From positions 10,798,193 through 10,862,192 of the forward strand of contig SCHM01000001.1 of NCBI GenBank assembly GCA_004123355.1: a stretch of DNA of 64,000 nt, in the 5' to 3' direction. This document shows positions 10,860-22,372 of the stretch, piece by piece; within the stretch, counting starts at the first letter, position 1; every line of letters begins with the position of its first letter. A program made the translations under genes and the position numbers. This DNA comes from Amphirosellinia nigrospora (lineage: Eukaryota > Ascomycota > Sordariomycetes > Xylariales > Xylariaceae). The notes under the pieces are model-generated. The model was not told where the DNA came from. It saw only the letters and a list, made by a program, of their open reading frames with translations, and did no database searches.

Positions 10860-12894
10860 TCATCGGCCCCTGAAGTTAGGTTTTCTCGCCATGTTCGCAA
10901 CAGGCGGAGGCCCAGCCTCGTCTAAAGGATAGGGGGGCGGGGCCTGACTAGACGGTGCTGGACGGCGGTTGCCAGCCCCCGGATTTTCAGGTAGAGGCGT
11001 TTTGGGAGGTAGCGGAGGTGGCTCGATGCGGCGAGGCTGGTGTTGCAGCACAGGAGGTTGGCGGCGCGAAAATTCATCAGAACTAGTAATGGCAATTTTA
11101 TCTGCTCCACTCGCGTGGCGGTATTGGTTGGGTGTTGGTGCGTTGACTACAAGTCGATCTGGATCTTCATCATGTGAAGATGGAGGCTCATTCTGGGCAC
11201 GCACAGGTGCTTGAGGCGATGCCCCTTTGCTCGGAAAATTGACGCGTTCTCCAGAAGTTCGTGGCGAAGGGGTGCTGGGCAACGGGAGGTGATCAGTACC
11301 GGACTCGTATGATTGTTGACTCGATGGCCGTATGTTTCGAGGCGGGAAATTTGACGGTATGTCGCCTGGAAGCTCAACTGCTAATGGAACCTCGATAGAC
11401 CCCATGGCAGAGGGGGGTTGCGACAATGTTGGGCGCATTTCCTAACCTATCAAAGCGCTGTTTGGCCCGGTGAATCTTGGCTAGCTTGGTCGAGGATCCT
11501 TGGACCATTCTCTGTTCGACATCTCTACCTAAGTACCTCCTTGTACCGGTACTGATCTCGCCGAGTCGATGCCACTCGTTCATCGCGAACTCGCCAACAC
11601 CCACCTCGACATTGAAGCGATAGTAGTTCTCGATGTTGACATTACGCTTCATCAAAAGGTCCTTCTTCATATGCTCGTGTATTTTTTCGCAACCCTCAAT
11701 CTTAGCAATCAACTTCCTCCTCGCATCCGCATAATCTCCCATGAAGCCTTCGTACCAGACATGTTGGTTCTGATCTGTACTTTTTGGACGTTTCCCCGTT
11801 CCGATACTAACGAACACGCCGACCTCGCGACCGGGCCATTCGTTCACCGTAGCTTCGTCCAAGGCGTACGGCGACGGGTTGAAGGTTCCAGCACCATCGT
11901 CATGGAACAACGATTGTCCAATTTTTATAGGCTTGAATGCCAAGCCGACCGCGGATGTGGCCCGTCCAGCCTCCCAAATCTTACAGTCATATTCAGGCGC
12001 CGGCTCTCTTCTCGAATCATACGATCGCAAGATCGCAGCCTCTCCCCTGCTGGTGCCTTTGTACATGGCCGTGATAGCACTGTGGCCACGTTAGCAAGAA
12101 GTGCCATGTTAATATTCACAATCGCAACTTACGTCTTCGTCCTATTTTCTCTCGAGTCGTAAAGTTTTGCTTCCGGATCCCCGAACCGCCACGGAATACG
12201 GATCGCCCTTGGGTCGGGCTTCTGGCGCTGAAACTGACGGTACTAGCATTGCTTTGGTGCCGTCTGGGAACAGAGCTGGCGCTCGATCTTGAGAAAGCAG
12301 CTAGCGGACTGACGAGAGATGGGGCGGCACCATCGTTGCCTTCGTTGTCCGAGACGGTGTGCATCCTGACGGCCTCCTTGATGGCGTGCTCGAGCAGCGA
12401 GGCCTTGAACAAGGTCGAGCGGTATGGGATCCCGGCAATGGTCTTGTCCGTCTCGAAGACCATACGCGTCATTTCCACGTACAACTCCTTGCACTGTTCC
12501 AGGTCGAGACGCAGACGGCCCAGCATGATGGCGATTAAACCGCCGGTGCCGGTGCCGACGATCAAGTCGAAGTGGTCGCATGGCTTGGGAATCTGGTCGC
12601 GACGCGGGGCCTTCCCTTCGATTTCGACGTACGTCCGGTGCATCAGCTCTTGGAGGATGATGAGCATCGAGTAGCCGCGAACTCCTCCGCCGTCTGCTTC
12701 GCGTTAGCTCCGTGATGTGATGCAGCGCATTGCATTGCGTTGCGTTGCGTTGTGTGTGGTGCAGTGTGTCATGTGGCGAGGAGGGATATGCTATGGTGCT
12801 GCCATGCGGTATGATCAAACGTACCTAGACTCAATATCCTCAGCGGAGGGCCTTTTGTCGTGTCTTTCCTCTTCAGCGATGCCTCAGAGTCCAT
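10860..12894 (-). CDS. Patatin-like protein with Ser-to-Gly at the nucleophile position
   Basis: Three exons on the minus strand: 12825-12894, 12133-12693 and 10860-12079, with introns of 131 and 53 nt. Exon 1 gives MDSEASLKRK...LRILSLD, completed by exon 2 as DGGGVRGYS, the patatin oxyanion-hole motif. The nucleophile elbow, normally GxSxG, reads VGTGTGGLIAIMLGRL, so the serine is glycine. The partner Asp site is DDGAGTFNPSP. Blocks AGIPYRSTLFKAS, EAGRATSAVGLAFKPI and NEWPGREVGVFVSIGTGKRP are typical of a large fungal patatin-like group. The C-terminus is a Pro-rich tail (PPPLPPKTPLP) ending VANMARKPNFRGR. Two frame discontinuities occur: a G-run one base short near 12179-12182, after which DPEAKLYDSRENRTKT reads on in the right frame, and one near 11440 before the Pro-rich tail. 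Without the serine, lipolytic activity is doubtful. Confidence 0.8.
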
Positions 12895-13858
12895 GGTGCG
12901 TGGCTGGCTAGTGCGACGAGCGTTGTGGTATGTAGTAAGTTGTTATGAGGAAGGGAGACCAATTCATGGTCCTGGTATCTTGGTTTCGTCTATATGTACA
13001 CAATTGCCCACTACCCTCAACGCCTGTCTTCGTCTGGTGACGAAGTTGGGCAGGGGGACTCGGTACCTGACCTATCCCGTCACGGCCCACACTAGCTATT
13101 TGTGGCTACCTGTAGGTACCCGCCACAACCTCGATGAGCAAAGAGAGCACGATCAGTTGATATATGTTAGCCCCAGATAGTCTCTAACATAAAATAAATA
13201 GAAAACCCTTTGTCGCCATTACCACGCCGTTCTACTGAGCAAAAGAAACCCTATGCAAATGCTTCAATGCACCCGGGCCAGGCCGACCACAGTAAATGTG
13301 GCTGAGCAATAAAAGATGTCATAAGCGCTTGATCGCCGAGATCTCCCTGCCCAACTAGGATTAGCTCTATCTCGTAATACGCTACCACCAGGCGGTAGGG
13401 CTATCTGTGGGCCTTTGGAGGTAGCCATCAAATGTGGCGGTGCAGATAATCAATGTTTCGCCCCATCATCGCTTATGGGAGTTGTTCACTTGCGCCTGAG
13501 AAAACTCCTTCTCACAACAACTGCGTTCACGATGCATTTTAGCTCATTCGGTTCAGAGTCTATAGTTTCAGCGACGTATGATATTCATCTAGGCCAAATT
13601 TAGCCTTGGCAAACCCCTAGAGACTCCGACCCGTGAGGCCTGTAATATAATGTTATTTTTACGTTCAATGCTTATTCCGTCTTTGTTTCTTGTAGTATCG
13701 AGTGTAGATAGGCGAGCCCGTTTTCGGCGCAGGTAGTGCTTTGCTTTGTTATGTGGCCATATGGAGCACCAACGCTAGGGTATAAGGAAGGCAATCTAAT
13801 TAGGTCACAGTCTATGTTGGCATCTAAAATCCCTTAATATAGAAGAAATATCGGCACT
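12895..13858. other. Divergent promoter region
   Basis: Between the minus-strand patatin-like gene and the plus-strand zinc-motif gene. Short open frames only; nothing recognisable. Confidence 0.35.
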
Positions 13859-16800
13859 ATGGCGGCGTCATGGCGAAATCAGGAAGCCCTCGATGCACAG
13901 CAATTAAACGCGCAAATGCTAGCAGCCCTCGATGAAATTGCCAAGGGAAAAGAGCAACCCCCGATTCTAGCACCTAGAGTTACATCACCCCCAAAGCAAC
14001 AACCTCCGACGCAGCAAGTCCAGAGTCCACCCGGCGATTATCGGCCTCTCTCACCTTGGGCACAGCGTTACGGAATTGCTAACAACACAGACGTGTGGCC
14101 AGATGAACCTGTGCGGCACTCAAATTTCGCCCCTGGCCGTAAGTGTTGAATATACTGTACTGTATTATGATCTGCGAGAATACGTCGCACATAAGTAGCG
14201 CTATCTTGTTTCTTCGAATCCTGATAATTGTACTACAGAATTGATTACTGACATTCATGTTCAGAGTAAGCCTACCACTGCCCTTTTTCGCCTCCTAGGC
14301 AGGTTTGAGAGCAGCAGGCTCTGTAAAGCGAGTTGGAGATGGTCTACTCTACTGCATCCCTAATTAGCCTTTAACTATCTCACAGCCAGTGATCACTAAC
14401 AGCGTCCACGCTATAGTCCCCCGCTACATCCAATTTATTATACTACTAAATTCAACCCGTACGGCCAAAATATCTTCGAGAACGAGTCCGAGAAGGATAG
14501 GCTTTTTCTTTCTGATTACTATTTTGAGAGGTGGTTCACCGGAATGAAACCATGGCAGCTTGGTTCTATGAACGCTCTGCTGCAATTCTCCAACCGAGGG
14601 TTTGTTCCTGGGGGCACGACCGCTCGCTGTCTGGGGAGGCCATAATACATCGTCTAATTTACGAGACGGAAAGAATACAGGTGGACGAAGATGCCTGGTT
14701 CCCATTCTTCAAGAAGGATAGGTGGCATTCTACAGTAGCGGACGACCCATCAGTTGTTCCAGGAAACCTCTGGTCGGTAGATGATCCGAGATTGTGGAAG
14801 GAACTTCGTGTCGCAATAGAATTAGCAAATCGTTTTCTTAACGCGCTTGTTCAGGATAGGCATCCATTGTGAGGCAGCTGAAACTGATTTGTAACGTCAC
14901 ACTACCTAGCTAACAAGGTCGACAGCCTAAAGACAATGCTCTTCGGGAAAATCATGTACTGGGCGGATGCGAGAGCCGGTGAGTGAAGCCCGGAGTTTTT
15001 CCCCTCCATCTTAAGCCCACGAGCAGAAATTCTTAGATCAGGTAGCTATTGAGCGAATATAGAGCAAATCTCCCTGGAAGCATTTCAAACCCTTATACTT
15101 GGTGCTTACAATCATTTAAAAGGTCTTTATCCCGAGCAACAGGAGGCACCCACCCCTACCACCACAGTCCTCTTATCCTATGACGACTATAAGAATCGGT
15201 ACCTATCAGAAAATTATGCTATACAATGCGATCTAGATACTGTAACGAATGATTCTACGCAGCTTTGGGGAGACCTGCTACGCTATCTATTTCGACGCCA
15301 GCAATGGGTCTTAAATTTTGTCAGACATGACGCAAGGAGCCATGAAGGTGGCAGAACATACCTAGGCAGTTACAGTGTGATCTTTATCAACACTGACCCG
15401 ATAAGAACGCTCATGAAAGATAATATTACTTTATCTGAACGCCTTGCACTTGTTAATTTTCTGGCGAACGTGGTAAGAAAGTTGTGTGGTTGACAAGTTT
15501 GAGGACTAACATCCTTAATAGATGCTACATGAATTGAGTAAGGATATGCTTCTTACTGTGTTGAATTGATACGAGAGGATTACCTCATCTATAAAAAGAT
15601 TACGGCAAGACCTATTTAGGAGACGTTGCTGACATGGCTTCATAGTGCACTCACTGATGTGGATTAGAACCAACTTCGATACCCCGCCCTGTAACCTAGT
15701 GAAAGGTATCTTTGAAACTGGCACGTATAAAGAGCCTGTAAGTTCATAAGCGTAGTAATTTTTATTTCGTATGCTAGGTACAGCATGATAACATGGACCG
15801 GCTGACATTCCCCTTACTTGTCTCAGCATCTAGATTTTGGTAGACAAAGCGAATTGGGTACGCCAGTAGGTGAAAGACTCAGTCACCTTGGGAGACCTAT
15901 CACTAACCGCTTTGTGCCATAGTGGAAAATGCGGTATTCGGAGGGCCGCTTCGTCACATGAATCGTAAGATATCCAAAAATTTATTTATTAGTCAGAGCC
16001 TACCGGGTGTTGGACAGTGATAATTCAGAATAAGAGCACAACTATTAACGCCCAAGTTAGATAAAGGACCCGACGACGTGGTACCGGGTCCTTTTCGGCC
16101 ACGTTGGCCATTTCCATGGCTCGAAGCCGCAAGTGCAAAGTCCTTAGAAGACTTGATGGTAGGGAAAGTTATACCAGGTAAGTCGATAGAGTCTTTCATG
16201 GCCGTTGTCGATATGCCTTGGAGATATGAATCGCCTTAGTAGGTGCAATCTGCTCCTGAGACCCCAGCGGGCTCCAGAATCCTGACCATCAGTGGGAATT
16301 ATTGACTTTAATGCTATATACAGGAGAACCAACCACTGGCGAGGAAGAGGACGAAGTGACGCTGGTACCAGCCTTTTGGTTTTCATGGATGCTGTCAGAA
16401 GCATTCTGGAGCGATAACTCGATTCCCCGAAAGAGTTCGAACTTCTTCTCTAGGATTAATTGTTTCCGGGGTAAGAACGTTGCCGAGAAGGCAGGGCCAA
16501 ACTGGTCGTGGCGGAACGCACCGGTCCTAGTGTCGGAACCACTGGTGATTAACGAGGCGTTGGAGCAAACAATCAGGGATTGGAAAGAGAGAGAAAGCCG
16601 TAAGTAAATTTAAGTAGAACCTCTACCCATCCTAAACCACATATGTCACATAAGAGTTGTGGTGGTGACATTCTTTCTCTTTGTATCTATCAATTCGAAA
16701 ATCATCTGACTTTTGTTGTACCATCGGAATATTATTGACAGAGAGGATTGTAGTTTGGGATGCAAGCCGAGCCGGCTGGTACTCTAATGAACGAGAGAAA

Positions 16801-17792
16801 GTGGGTAGATTTCAAGTTGGACGCTATCTAATCTTCGCCGCGATGATACAAGAAGGCCGTGGATAAAGTATTGTCTCTAGAGCGTAGGAAGAATCAAGTG
16901 CTTCCCTGCCTTCTCCTACCCCTCTGGATACAAAAATGATACAACTGCTAACACAAATGCTCCAGTGGAATAAAACACCAGTAAGTTCGACTCGGTCAAA
17001 TCACTTTAATAAATTTCATGAATGCCAACACTACTAATTATAGTGGTGTCGCGTGGATTTGAGAACCTTCATAAATCATTTCTCTAAGGAGATGAAAAAA
17101 CCCCAAATAGATTTATACACTTGTAATGCAGTAGCAGTACAGCTAGTTCATAGCGTCAATTATCGTTCTAGTCGGGAGGATTATATCGCCGGTCTACTAA
17201 ACCCAGTTCTTTGGGCTTATCATGCCCTTGGTATGGCATTCTACCTCTTCTCACAATTCTTATTGCCAATGGTTACTAAATGTGTCATATAGGCTTGCTA
17301 ATGCTTGCATGTTTACCTCTCCGACCATCAGGTACAAAACGGGAGGTAAGACGCAAGTTCAAAGTACATCATGTCGTCCCCAGAACTGCAGAGTACCCCG
17401 ACCCAAATATGCGAGCGGTCCAGGACATATTACAGGAACATGTTCCTGCTTATTATGGGCAAAGCGGGTATTATGACCCACTGAAGAACCCTGGAAAAGG
17501 CGTCTTGTACGCAAAAGGCAGATTCAACCACCTGAAATATCTCGACCTAGTATTGTCGTGCATCCAATTTTTCGCTGATAACCTCGTCGTCGTCTCGACG
17601 CCTTGGCTCAATGAGATTCTTCGTCTCGAGAAGAACATACGAGAATTTTGGACGAAGGCGGCAGCAATGACGAATGTTGACAGTGACTTGATTGGAGCTA
17701 TCTCGGCTTGGGATTTCAAACTCCCGGAATATAATCCGAAGGAGGTAAGCCAGTGGAGTGACATAATAACTGGTTGGGGTGTTGTACATTGA
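13859..17792 (+). CDS. Many-exon protein of unknown family with a split HELMH zinc-protease-like motif
   Basis: Not recognised by family name. The frames look broken, but splicing restores a long protein. Supported exons with matching phases: 13859-14138, a 27-nt exon 14239-14265, then (after an unresolved one-base phase mismatch) 14417-14868, 14926-14978, 15063-15472, a 16-nt exon 15522-15537, 15646-15737, 15827-15869, 15923-15964, 16061-16177, 16324-16599 and from 16742. The 3' part (about 17041-17792) continues with YIAGLLNPVLWAYHALG and KFKVHHVVPRTAEY. The 16-nt exon and the next one join to give NVMLHELMHSLMW, an HExxH motif as in zincin metalloproteases, followed about 45 residues later by HLDFGRQSELGTPVVENAVFGG, which could supply a third ligand. 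Exon 14417-14868 needs one more G in the run 14633-14636. The N-terminus is Pro/Gln-rich and may be disordered. No signal peptide is evident. Peptidase function is inference. Confidence 0.55.
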
Positions 17793-18673
17793 TAAGATGG
17801 CTTGTATGAAGAGTACCAGTTAATCGGAACTATGGACTGCATCGAGGCAGCCGATATGTGAAGATACGAACATCAAGTATGCTGTACAACCGCAGCGTAG
17901 GGGCCTTGGAAGTATGGTCGCAAATAAGAAGAGGGTCGTGTCCCACATACTTAAGGCTAGGCCCTACGCATCATACAATTATACGAAACTTTGTACTGAA
18001 GTAATGCGAGTGGCGCTCGGTGTAAAAATAAGCCAACAAGAGTCAGAGGAGAAATAATTGTGTGTAATTATTGAATGGCTACCTACCTTGCTTTTTACGC
18101 ACTTAACTACGCACAAGCTTTCAGTTGAAGATCTCGTTATAATATTTTATTGAGTTTCGATCACATGATTCGTAATCTATCTGAGCGAATAGGTCTCGCC
18201 TGTGAATGAATAGTAGCTGGATTGAGCAAGGGCTGAGAGCTCACGGGCTGATTCAATACTACGAGGTTTCAGTCCTTCAACTCAGTTATATTCACCTAGT
18301 ACCTTATATACTGCAAGATATCTATAAGATTTGATATAGGTAAATTAGGTTCCCACCCTCTTGGGGTACTTAGATACTTAATTAGTGTGTATTTTGTATG
18401 GGGCATACGAATGTAGAAATCTGACCAAGAACAATCACATCAATATTCCGGGATGCCCCGTCGTGCGGGGGTTATGCACCGTCACAGCCGCCATCAACAA
18501 AGTAGGCTCCGTGGGGGTCTGTACCACCCACCCAAGATCGCATAAAACGAAACGCACAAGTTAGGTACCTACCTTGGACCTGTGTCACAACATCCAAACT
18601 CCGCTGGTGTCATATAAGAATACGCGATCGCCAAGACTCGTATAGTCGACCCGCATTAGCCAAACGACCGTCG
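17793..18673. other. Intergenic region, A+T-rich
   Basis: Between two plus-strand genes. It holds the 3' UTR of the upstream gene and the promoter of the MFS gene. No long frame or repeat of note. Confidence 0.35.
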
Positions 18674-21639
18674 ATGGTTAGACACCAGTATAATAGACTC
18701 GTCCAGGATGAGACCAGTACTTTAAATCACAGCAGCCCCGATCATCCGGGGCCCCTCGCCGACGTCGCCAGCCGCGAAGTCGACCTCCGCACCTTGGGTA
18801 ATACTGGCCGAACCGCTCACAACATCATACACAGCCCGGCGCCTTACACGCCGATACTCGGGCGCTGACTCCGAACGATCCGAGACAACATGGAACTTCG
18901 CCGCCGACTCGGCCGTCTGGGAATGTGGTCGGCTGGAAAGACTTACCAAAGAAGGATCAGCTGCTTGTCATTACGCTTGCTCGGCTTAGCGAGCCTCTAA
19001 CACAGACTTCCCTTCAGGTATACTGACCCGGTTGATAACCACGATGCTTATCGTCATCTGTCCTCGTCGCTAATGGGTTGTATAGGCATACATGTTTTAT
19101 CAACTAAGATGGTGTCAGTAACATGAGAGTCGTCTTTACTTCGTGCAGTTGTGCCGGGAATAGATTCCCACTGGCTCAGACCGTGGCCCGGAAGCTCCGT
19201 ATGCCGCAGAGCAGGCTGTTGTGAATAAGACTAACTCTTGGCTACAGTCGACCCTACACTTCCTGATGCCGTTATCTCTGGCCAGGCGGGCATCCTGCAT
19301 GCTAGCTTCACAGCTGCTCAGTTCTTAACTGCTATGTTTGGGGTCGCATAGCCGACTCGAAACTTGCTGGCCGCAAGACTGTCATCTTGATTGGCCTCTT
19401 TGGTACCCGTTAGTCTGTCACTCGCTTCGTATAACCCGGCGTAACACCATATTTATAAGCGTTTAGTGGTATCGTGCCTCGGTTTTGGATTTTCTACAAC
19501 CTTTTACCAGGCCTTATTCTTCAGGTCGCTCGGTGGTATTAGTGCGTAATTTTCGGAGTGATTTTCTTCCTGCTTTGGCACCTTCCGGAGCACGACGTTT
19601 ATTTCTGGGATGTGATAACATCTTGAAACTTCTGACACCCTCGCAATTCTCGCTATAAACAGCAATAACTGACTCCGAGTGTTGCAGCGAACGGTAATAT
19701 TGGCGTCATGAGGACCATGTACGTATCGCTCGCTGACGAACATTATGCTTGTGCTAATCTGACGTTGTATAGGATTAGTGAGATCATCCGGGAGAAGAAG
19801 TAAGCGAACTTAGACAAGGATATAAAATAGGTATCTAATTCATCTGAAGATACCAGTCTAGGGCATTTTTAATCCTTCCCATGACTTTCAATATCGGAGT
19901 CATTATCGGTCCTAGTGAGTAATGGTCGGAACTGTTTTGTTCTTATTTCGGCAACTTTTAGAGCGTGAGGTTTCCTCTGATGACAAGAGAGAGTCTGGAA
20001 ACTTCTAAGACTTCCAAAAATAGCGCTTTAAATGGTGATAATTGACTCAGAGTTTTGTAGTCCTTGGCGGGCTTCTTTCCGACCCGGCTGGGTCGTTCCC
20101 TGGAGCTTTTGGAAATGTGGAGTTTTTCAAAAGATTCCCATACGCAACGCCGAATATCCTAAGCACCGTGTTCCTGGGCACTGCATTTTTGCTATGTTGG
20201 TTAATGCTAGAAGAGGTAGGTCCCCTTCCTGCTTCATCTCTAGCGAATCGTTGCTGATGTTTCAGACCCACGATTCTCTTCAAGATAGTCGTGACATAGG
20301 CATTATCATCGGCCAGAAACTGAAGAGATTGTTCCGGCGAAATGATAACTCCATAGCTTACGTCCCGCTTCATTCTCGCGATACGAGTGTTAGTAGTGTC
20401 CCCTCAGCTGACTACGAGCTCTCCCCCGGCACCCCGTGCAGCTCGACCGAGGCAGTACCGAAGAAAGCAGCCATCCGTCCACGATACAGGAACCGGCTAT
20501 CGTTCCGGCGCCTCTTCACTCGAAATGTGTCATTTACCCTCGTTTCGCATTTTTTTCTCGCGTTTCATGTTGGCACTTTCAATTCACTGTGGTTTGTCTT
20601 CCTTTCGACATCGGTATACAACCCGGCAGACCCGGACCCGCCGGGCTTCGTGCCACACCTTCCTTTCCGGTTCACGGGCGGCCTCGGTAAGGATCTCTCG
20701 GGGTAACTTTGTTGTTTTGATAGATTCCAGGACTTTTCTGGGCCATGATCGTGTCGAAAGATTTGAGGCCCCTCATAAATCATGTTGAAAACGGCGGTAA
20801 CTGACTCCGAGTATTCAGGTCTCCCCCCGGTCCGTAGGGTTCGCAACGGCGTTCCTGGGAGTGATGATTCGATGCAGCTATTCCTGTACCCATGGCTGTC
20901 AGCGCGGCTTGGGACATTACGCTCGTGGCGCATTTTTCTCTTCCTCTTCCCTATCACGTATCTCGTCATGCCGTTTTTGTCCATTGTGCCTAGCACGACT
21001 GCCCCTCCGAGTGAGAAGACGGGACTAGCGGTTTGGGTGGCCATTGGGGCTGTGCTTCTCGGTGAGCAATTTCTGGGACCAATTTCTTCTTGTTTGGTTA
21101 TTTTTAGAGCATGAGATATCTCTTTTGGGATAAGGGAGTGCCAGAGGTTTCTCAAGCTCTCACAGCCCACCCTCTAAATAGCGATAACTAACACCAATTG
21201 TTGCAGTACAAGTTTCCGCTCGCACTTTTGCACTACCTGCACAAACTATTCTTGTAAATAATTGCACACCACATCCGAGTGTTCTGGGCACGGTTCACGG
21301 GTTGGGGCAAAGCGCGAGCAGTCTCGCGAGGACGATTGGTCCTATTGCTGGCGGGTGGCTGTACGGGCTTGGACTAAGCCACGGCTTTGTCGCGGAGTCT
21401 TTTGGGGTCTGGCTGGCATGGCGGTTGCCGGAGTAGTAGTTAGTTTCTGGGTAAACGAAGGTGATGGTCACGAGATATGGTTAGAAGGTGACGATGAAGA
21501 AGACGACAGACAATCGGGGGCAACAAATGCGCCCATGATAAGCCGGAGTATAGAACCAGATAAAGATGAAGGTGTATACCTGGGTGCAATACCTTACGCA
21601 AATACTGGTTCACTCAAGGATAACGGAAGCGGCTTGTAA
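18674..21639 (+). CDS. Major facilitator superfamily transporter (fungal YCR023C-like group)
   Basis: Membrane transporter of unknown substrate. Eleven exons: 18674-19017, 19086-19117, 19248-19408, 19467-19541, 19688-19718, 19773-19799, 19850-19914, 20061-20215, 20266-20686, 20819-21061, 21207-21639. Family blocks in order: WKDLPKKDQLLVITLARLSEPL (N-terminal cytoplasm and TM1), SGQAGILHASFTAAQFLTAMF (TM2), GRIADSKLAGRKTVILIGL (the MFS loop 2-3 signature), SLGGI-TNGNIGVMRTMISEIIREKK (TM4 to loop), FNIGVIIGPILGG (TM5), then a long central loop, and TM7-12 with LFLYPWLSARLG and TIGPIAGGWLYGLGLSHGF. The C-terminus is acidic (EGDDEEDD). Several points need restored bases: one in exon 1, one at the exon 2/3 join, T-run 19337-19339, C-run 20823-20828, one near 20872 and an A at 21419; all phases then agree. 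Four introns belong to a repeated intron family (separate entries). Confidence 0.82.
19542..19687 (+). repeat. Introner-like intron copy 1 (146 nt, in MFS gene)
   Basis: This spliceosomal intron runs from gtgcgtaattttcggagt to a 3' end with ataactgactccgagtgttgcag-type sequence (branch-like ctgac, acceptor cag). It matches the intron at 53587-53732 on the other strand over its full 146 nt without gaps, with about 19 mismatches by my count. The host genes are unrelated, so the match reflects copying of the intron. Confidence 0.8.
19915..20060 (+). repeat. Introner-like intron copy 2 (146 nt, in MFS gene)
   Basis: Also exactly 146 nt. It shares the layout with copy 1: a gtgagtaatggtcgga start, a ttcggcaacttttagagcgtgaggttt-like middle, a ctggaaacttct block and an end reading tgataattgactcagag then ttttgtag. 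It is clearly more diverged than copies 1 and 6 are from each other. Confidence 0.65.
20687..20818 (+). repeat. Probable introner-like intron copy 3 (132 nt, in MFS gene)
   Basis: Shorter and more diverged. The 3' end (gcggtaactgactccgagt then attcag) matches copy 1 closely; the interior similarity (ttctgggccatgatcgtgtc, gatttgaggcccctca) is weaker. Included because the acceptor-proximal block is shared. Confidence 0.5.
21062..21206 (+). repeat. Introner-like intron copy 4 (145 nt, in MFS gene)
   Basis: 145 nt. Shared blocks with copies 1 and 2: gtgagcaatttctggga at the start, tttttagagcatgagatatc in the middle, ttttgggataagggagtgcc, and tagcgataactaacacc near the acceptor ttgcag. Confidence 0.6.
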
Positions 21640-22372
21640 GTGTTACGTGAGAGGGTGCGGTGGGGGGAACAGCATCTAGAGGGAAGACGATGACCCACAA
21701 TAGATCTGGGGGTCTTTGGGATAGAAAAGTGGAACTCTGTCTTCAATTTTGATGTTACCTAGGTAGGTAGGTACAGTATAAAGTAGGTCACGTACACGTA
21801 CAACAGGTATGTGAGTCTACTAAATATTTGAAGTGTTAGTAGTTACACTTACCTAAAGGGTAAGGTACCGTCGCATTATACGTGACACTTTTATAATATC
21901 GATCCCTGCTGCACAAGCCGTTGTCGGTACCTAGGTACACATGTGCCCATGCCAATCTGCACTACCCCCTGCTACCCACTGCTACCCACTTAGTGAGCTG
22001 TCCAGGCTTGGGTTGCAGAGCGGTAACCTTAATTCGCTGGTGTCAGGAGACGAGAGAGGGAGACAATACACAGCTGTCTAAGTCCAACCCATTTCGCTGC
22101 GCAACGACGGCGCCGAACAAGGCCATTCCGACACCTCGTATGCTCCAATTCAACTTACAATAACACTTGAAACCCGCCATTGTTCTATGAGTAGACCTTA
22201 GAGCTTGCCTCGCGCCCGAGAACTGACAAGCCGCCTTGCGCGTGCCAGCTCCCTCGAGTCCGCACCACCTCACCTCGCCCTCAACCTCGCCTCGCCTCGC
22301 CTTCACACCGCCAGCACTGGGCACGGCTGCCATCGACGACTCCTCTCGACATTTCAATCATTGTGATATAGT
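21640..22372. other. Intergenic region with TAGGTA repeat
   Basis: Between two plus-strand genes. A CCTAGGTAGGTAGGTA tetranucleotide run lies near 21759-21775. The 3' half is C-rich with pyrimidine stretches, as in a promoter and 5' leader. A possible splice acceptor (gatatag) just before 22372 would allow a 5' exon of the phospholipase gene to lie here, but I could not identify it. Confidence 0.4.

Noticed and set aside
8826-12894. A secondary-metabolite cluster around the NmrA-like and patatin-like genes
   Set aside because: No polyketide synthase, NRPS, terpene synthase, P450 or cluster regulator is present; the neighbours are housekeeping genes.
16178-16323. A further introner-like copy (this intron is also 146 nt)
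   Set aside because: The length matches by chance; the start, middle and acceptor-proximal blocks of the family are absent.
13859-21639. A block of degenerate gene relics
   Set aside because: The short frames first looked like decay, but splice sites with consistent phases rebuild two long proteins, so these are intron-rich genes.
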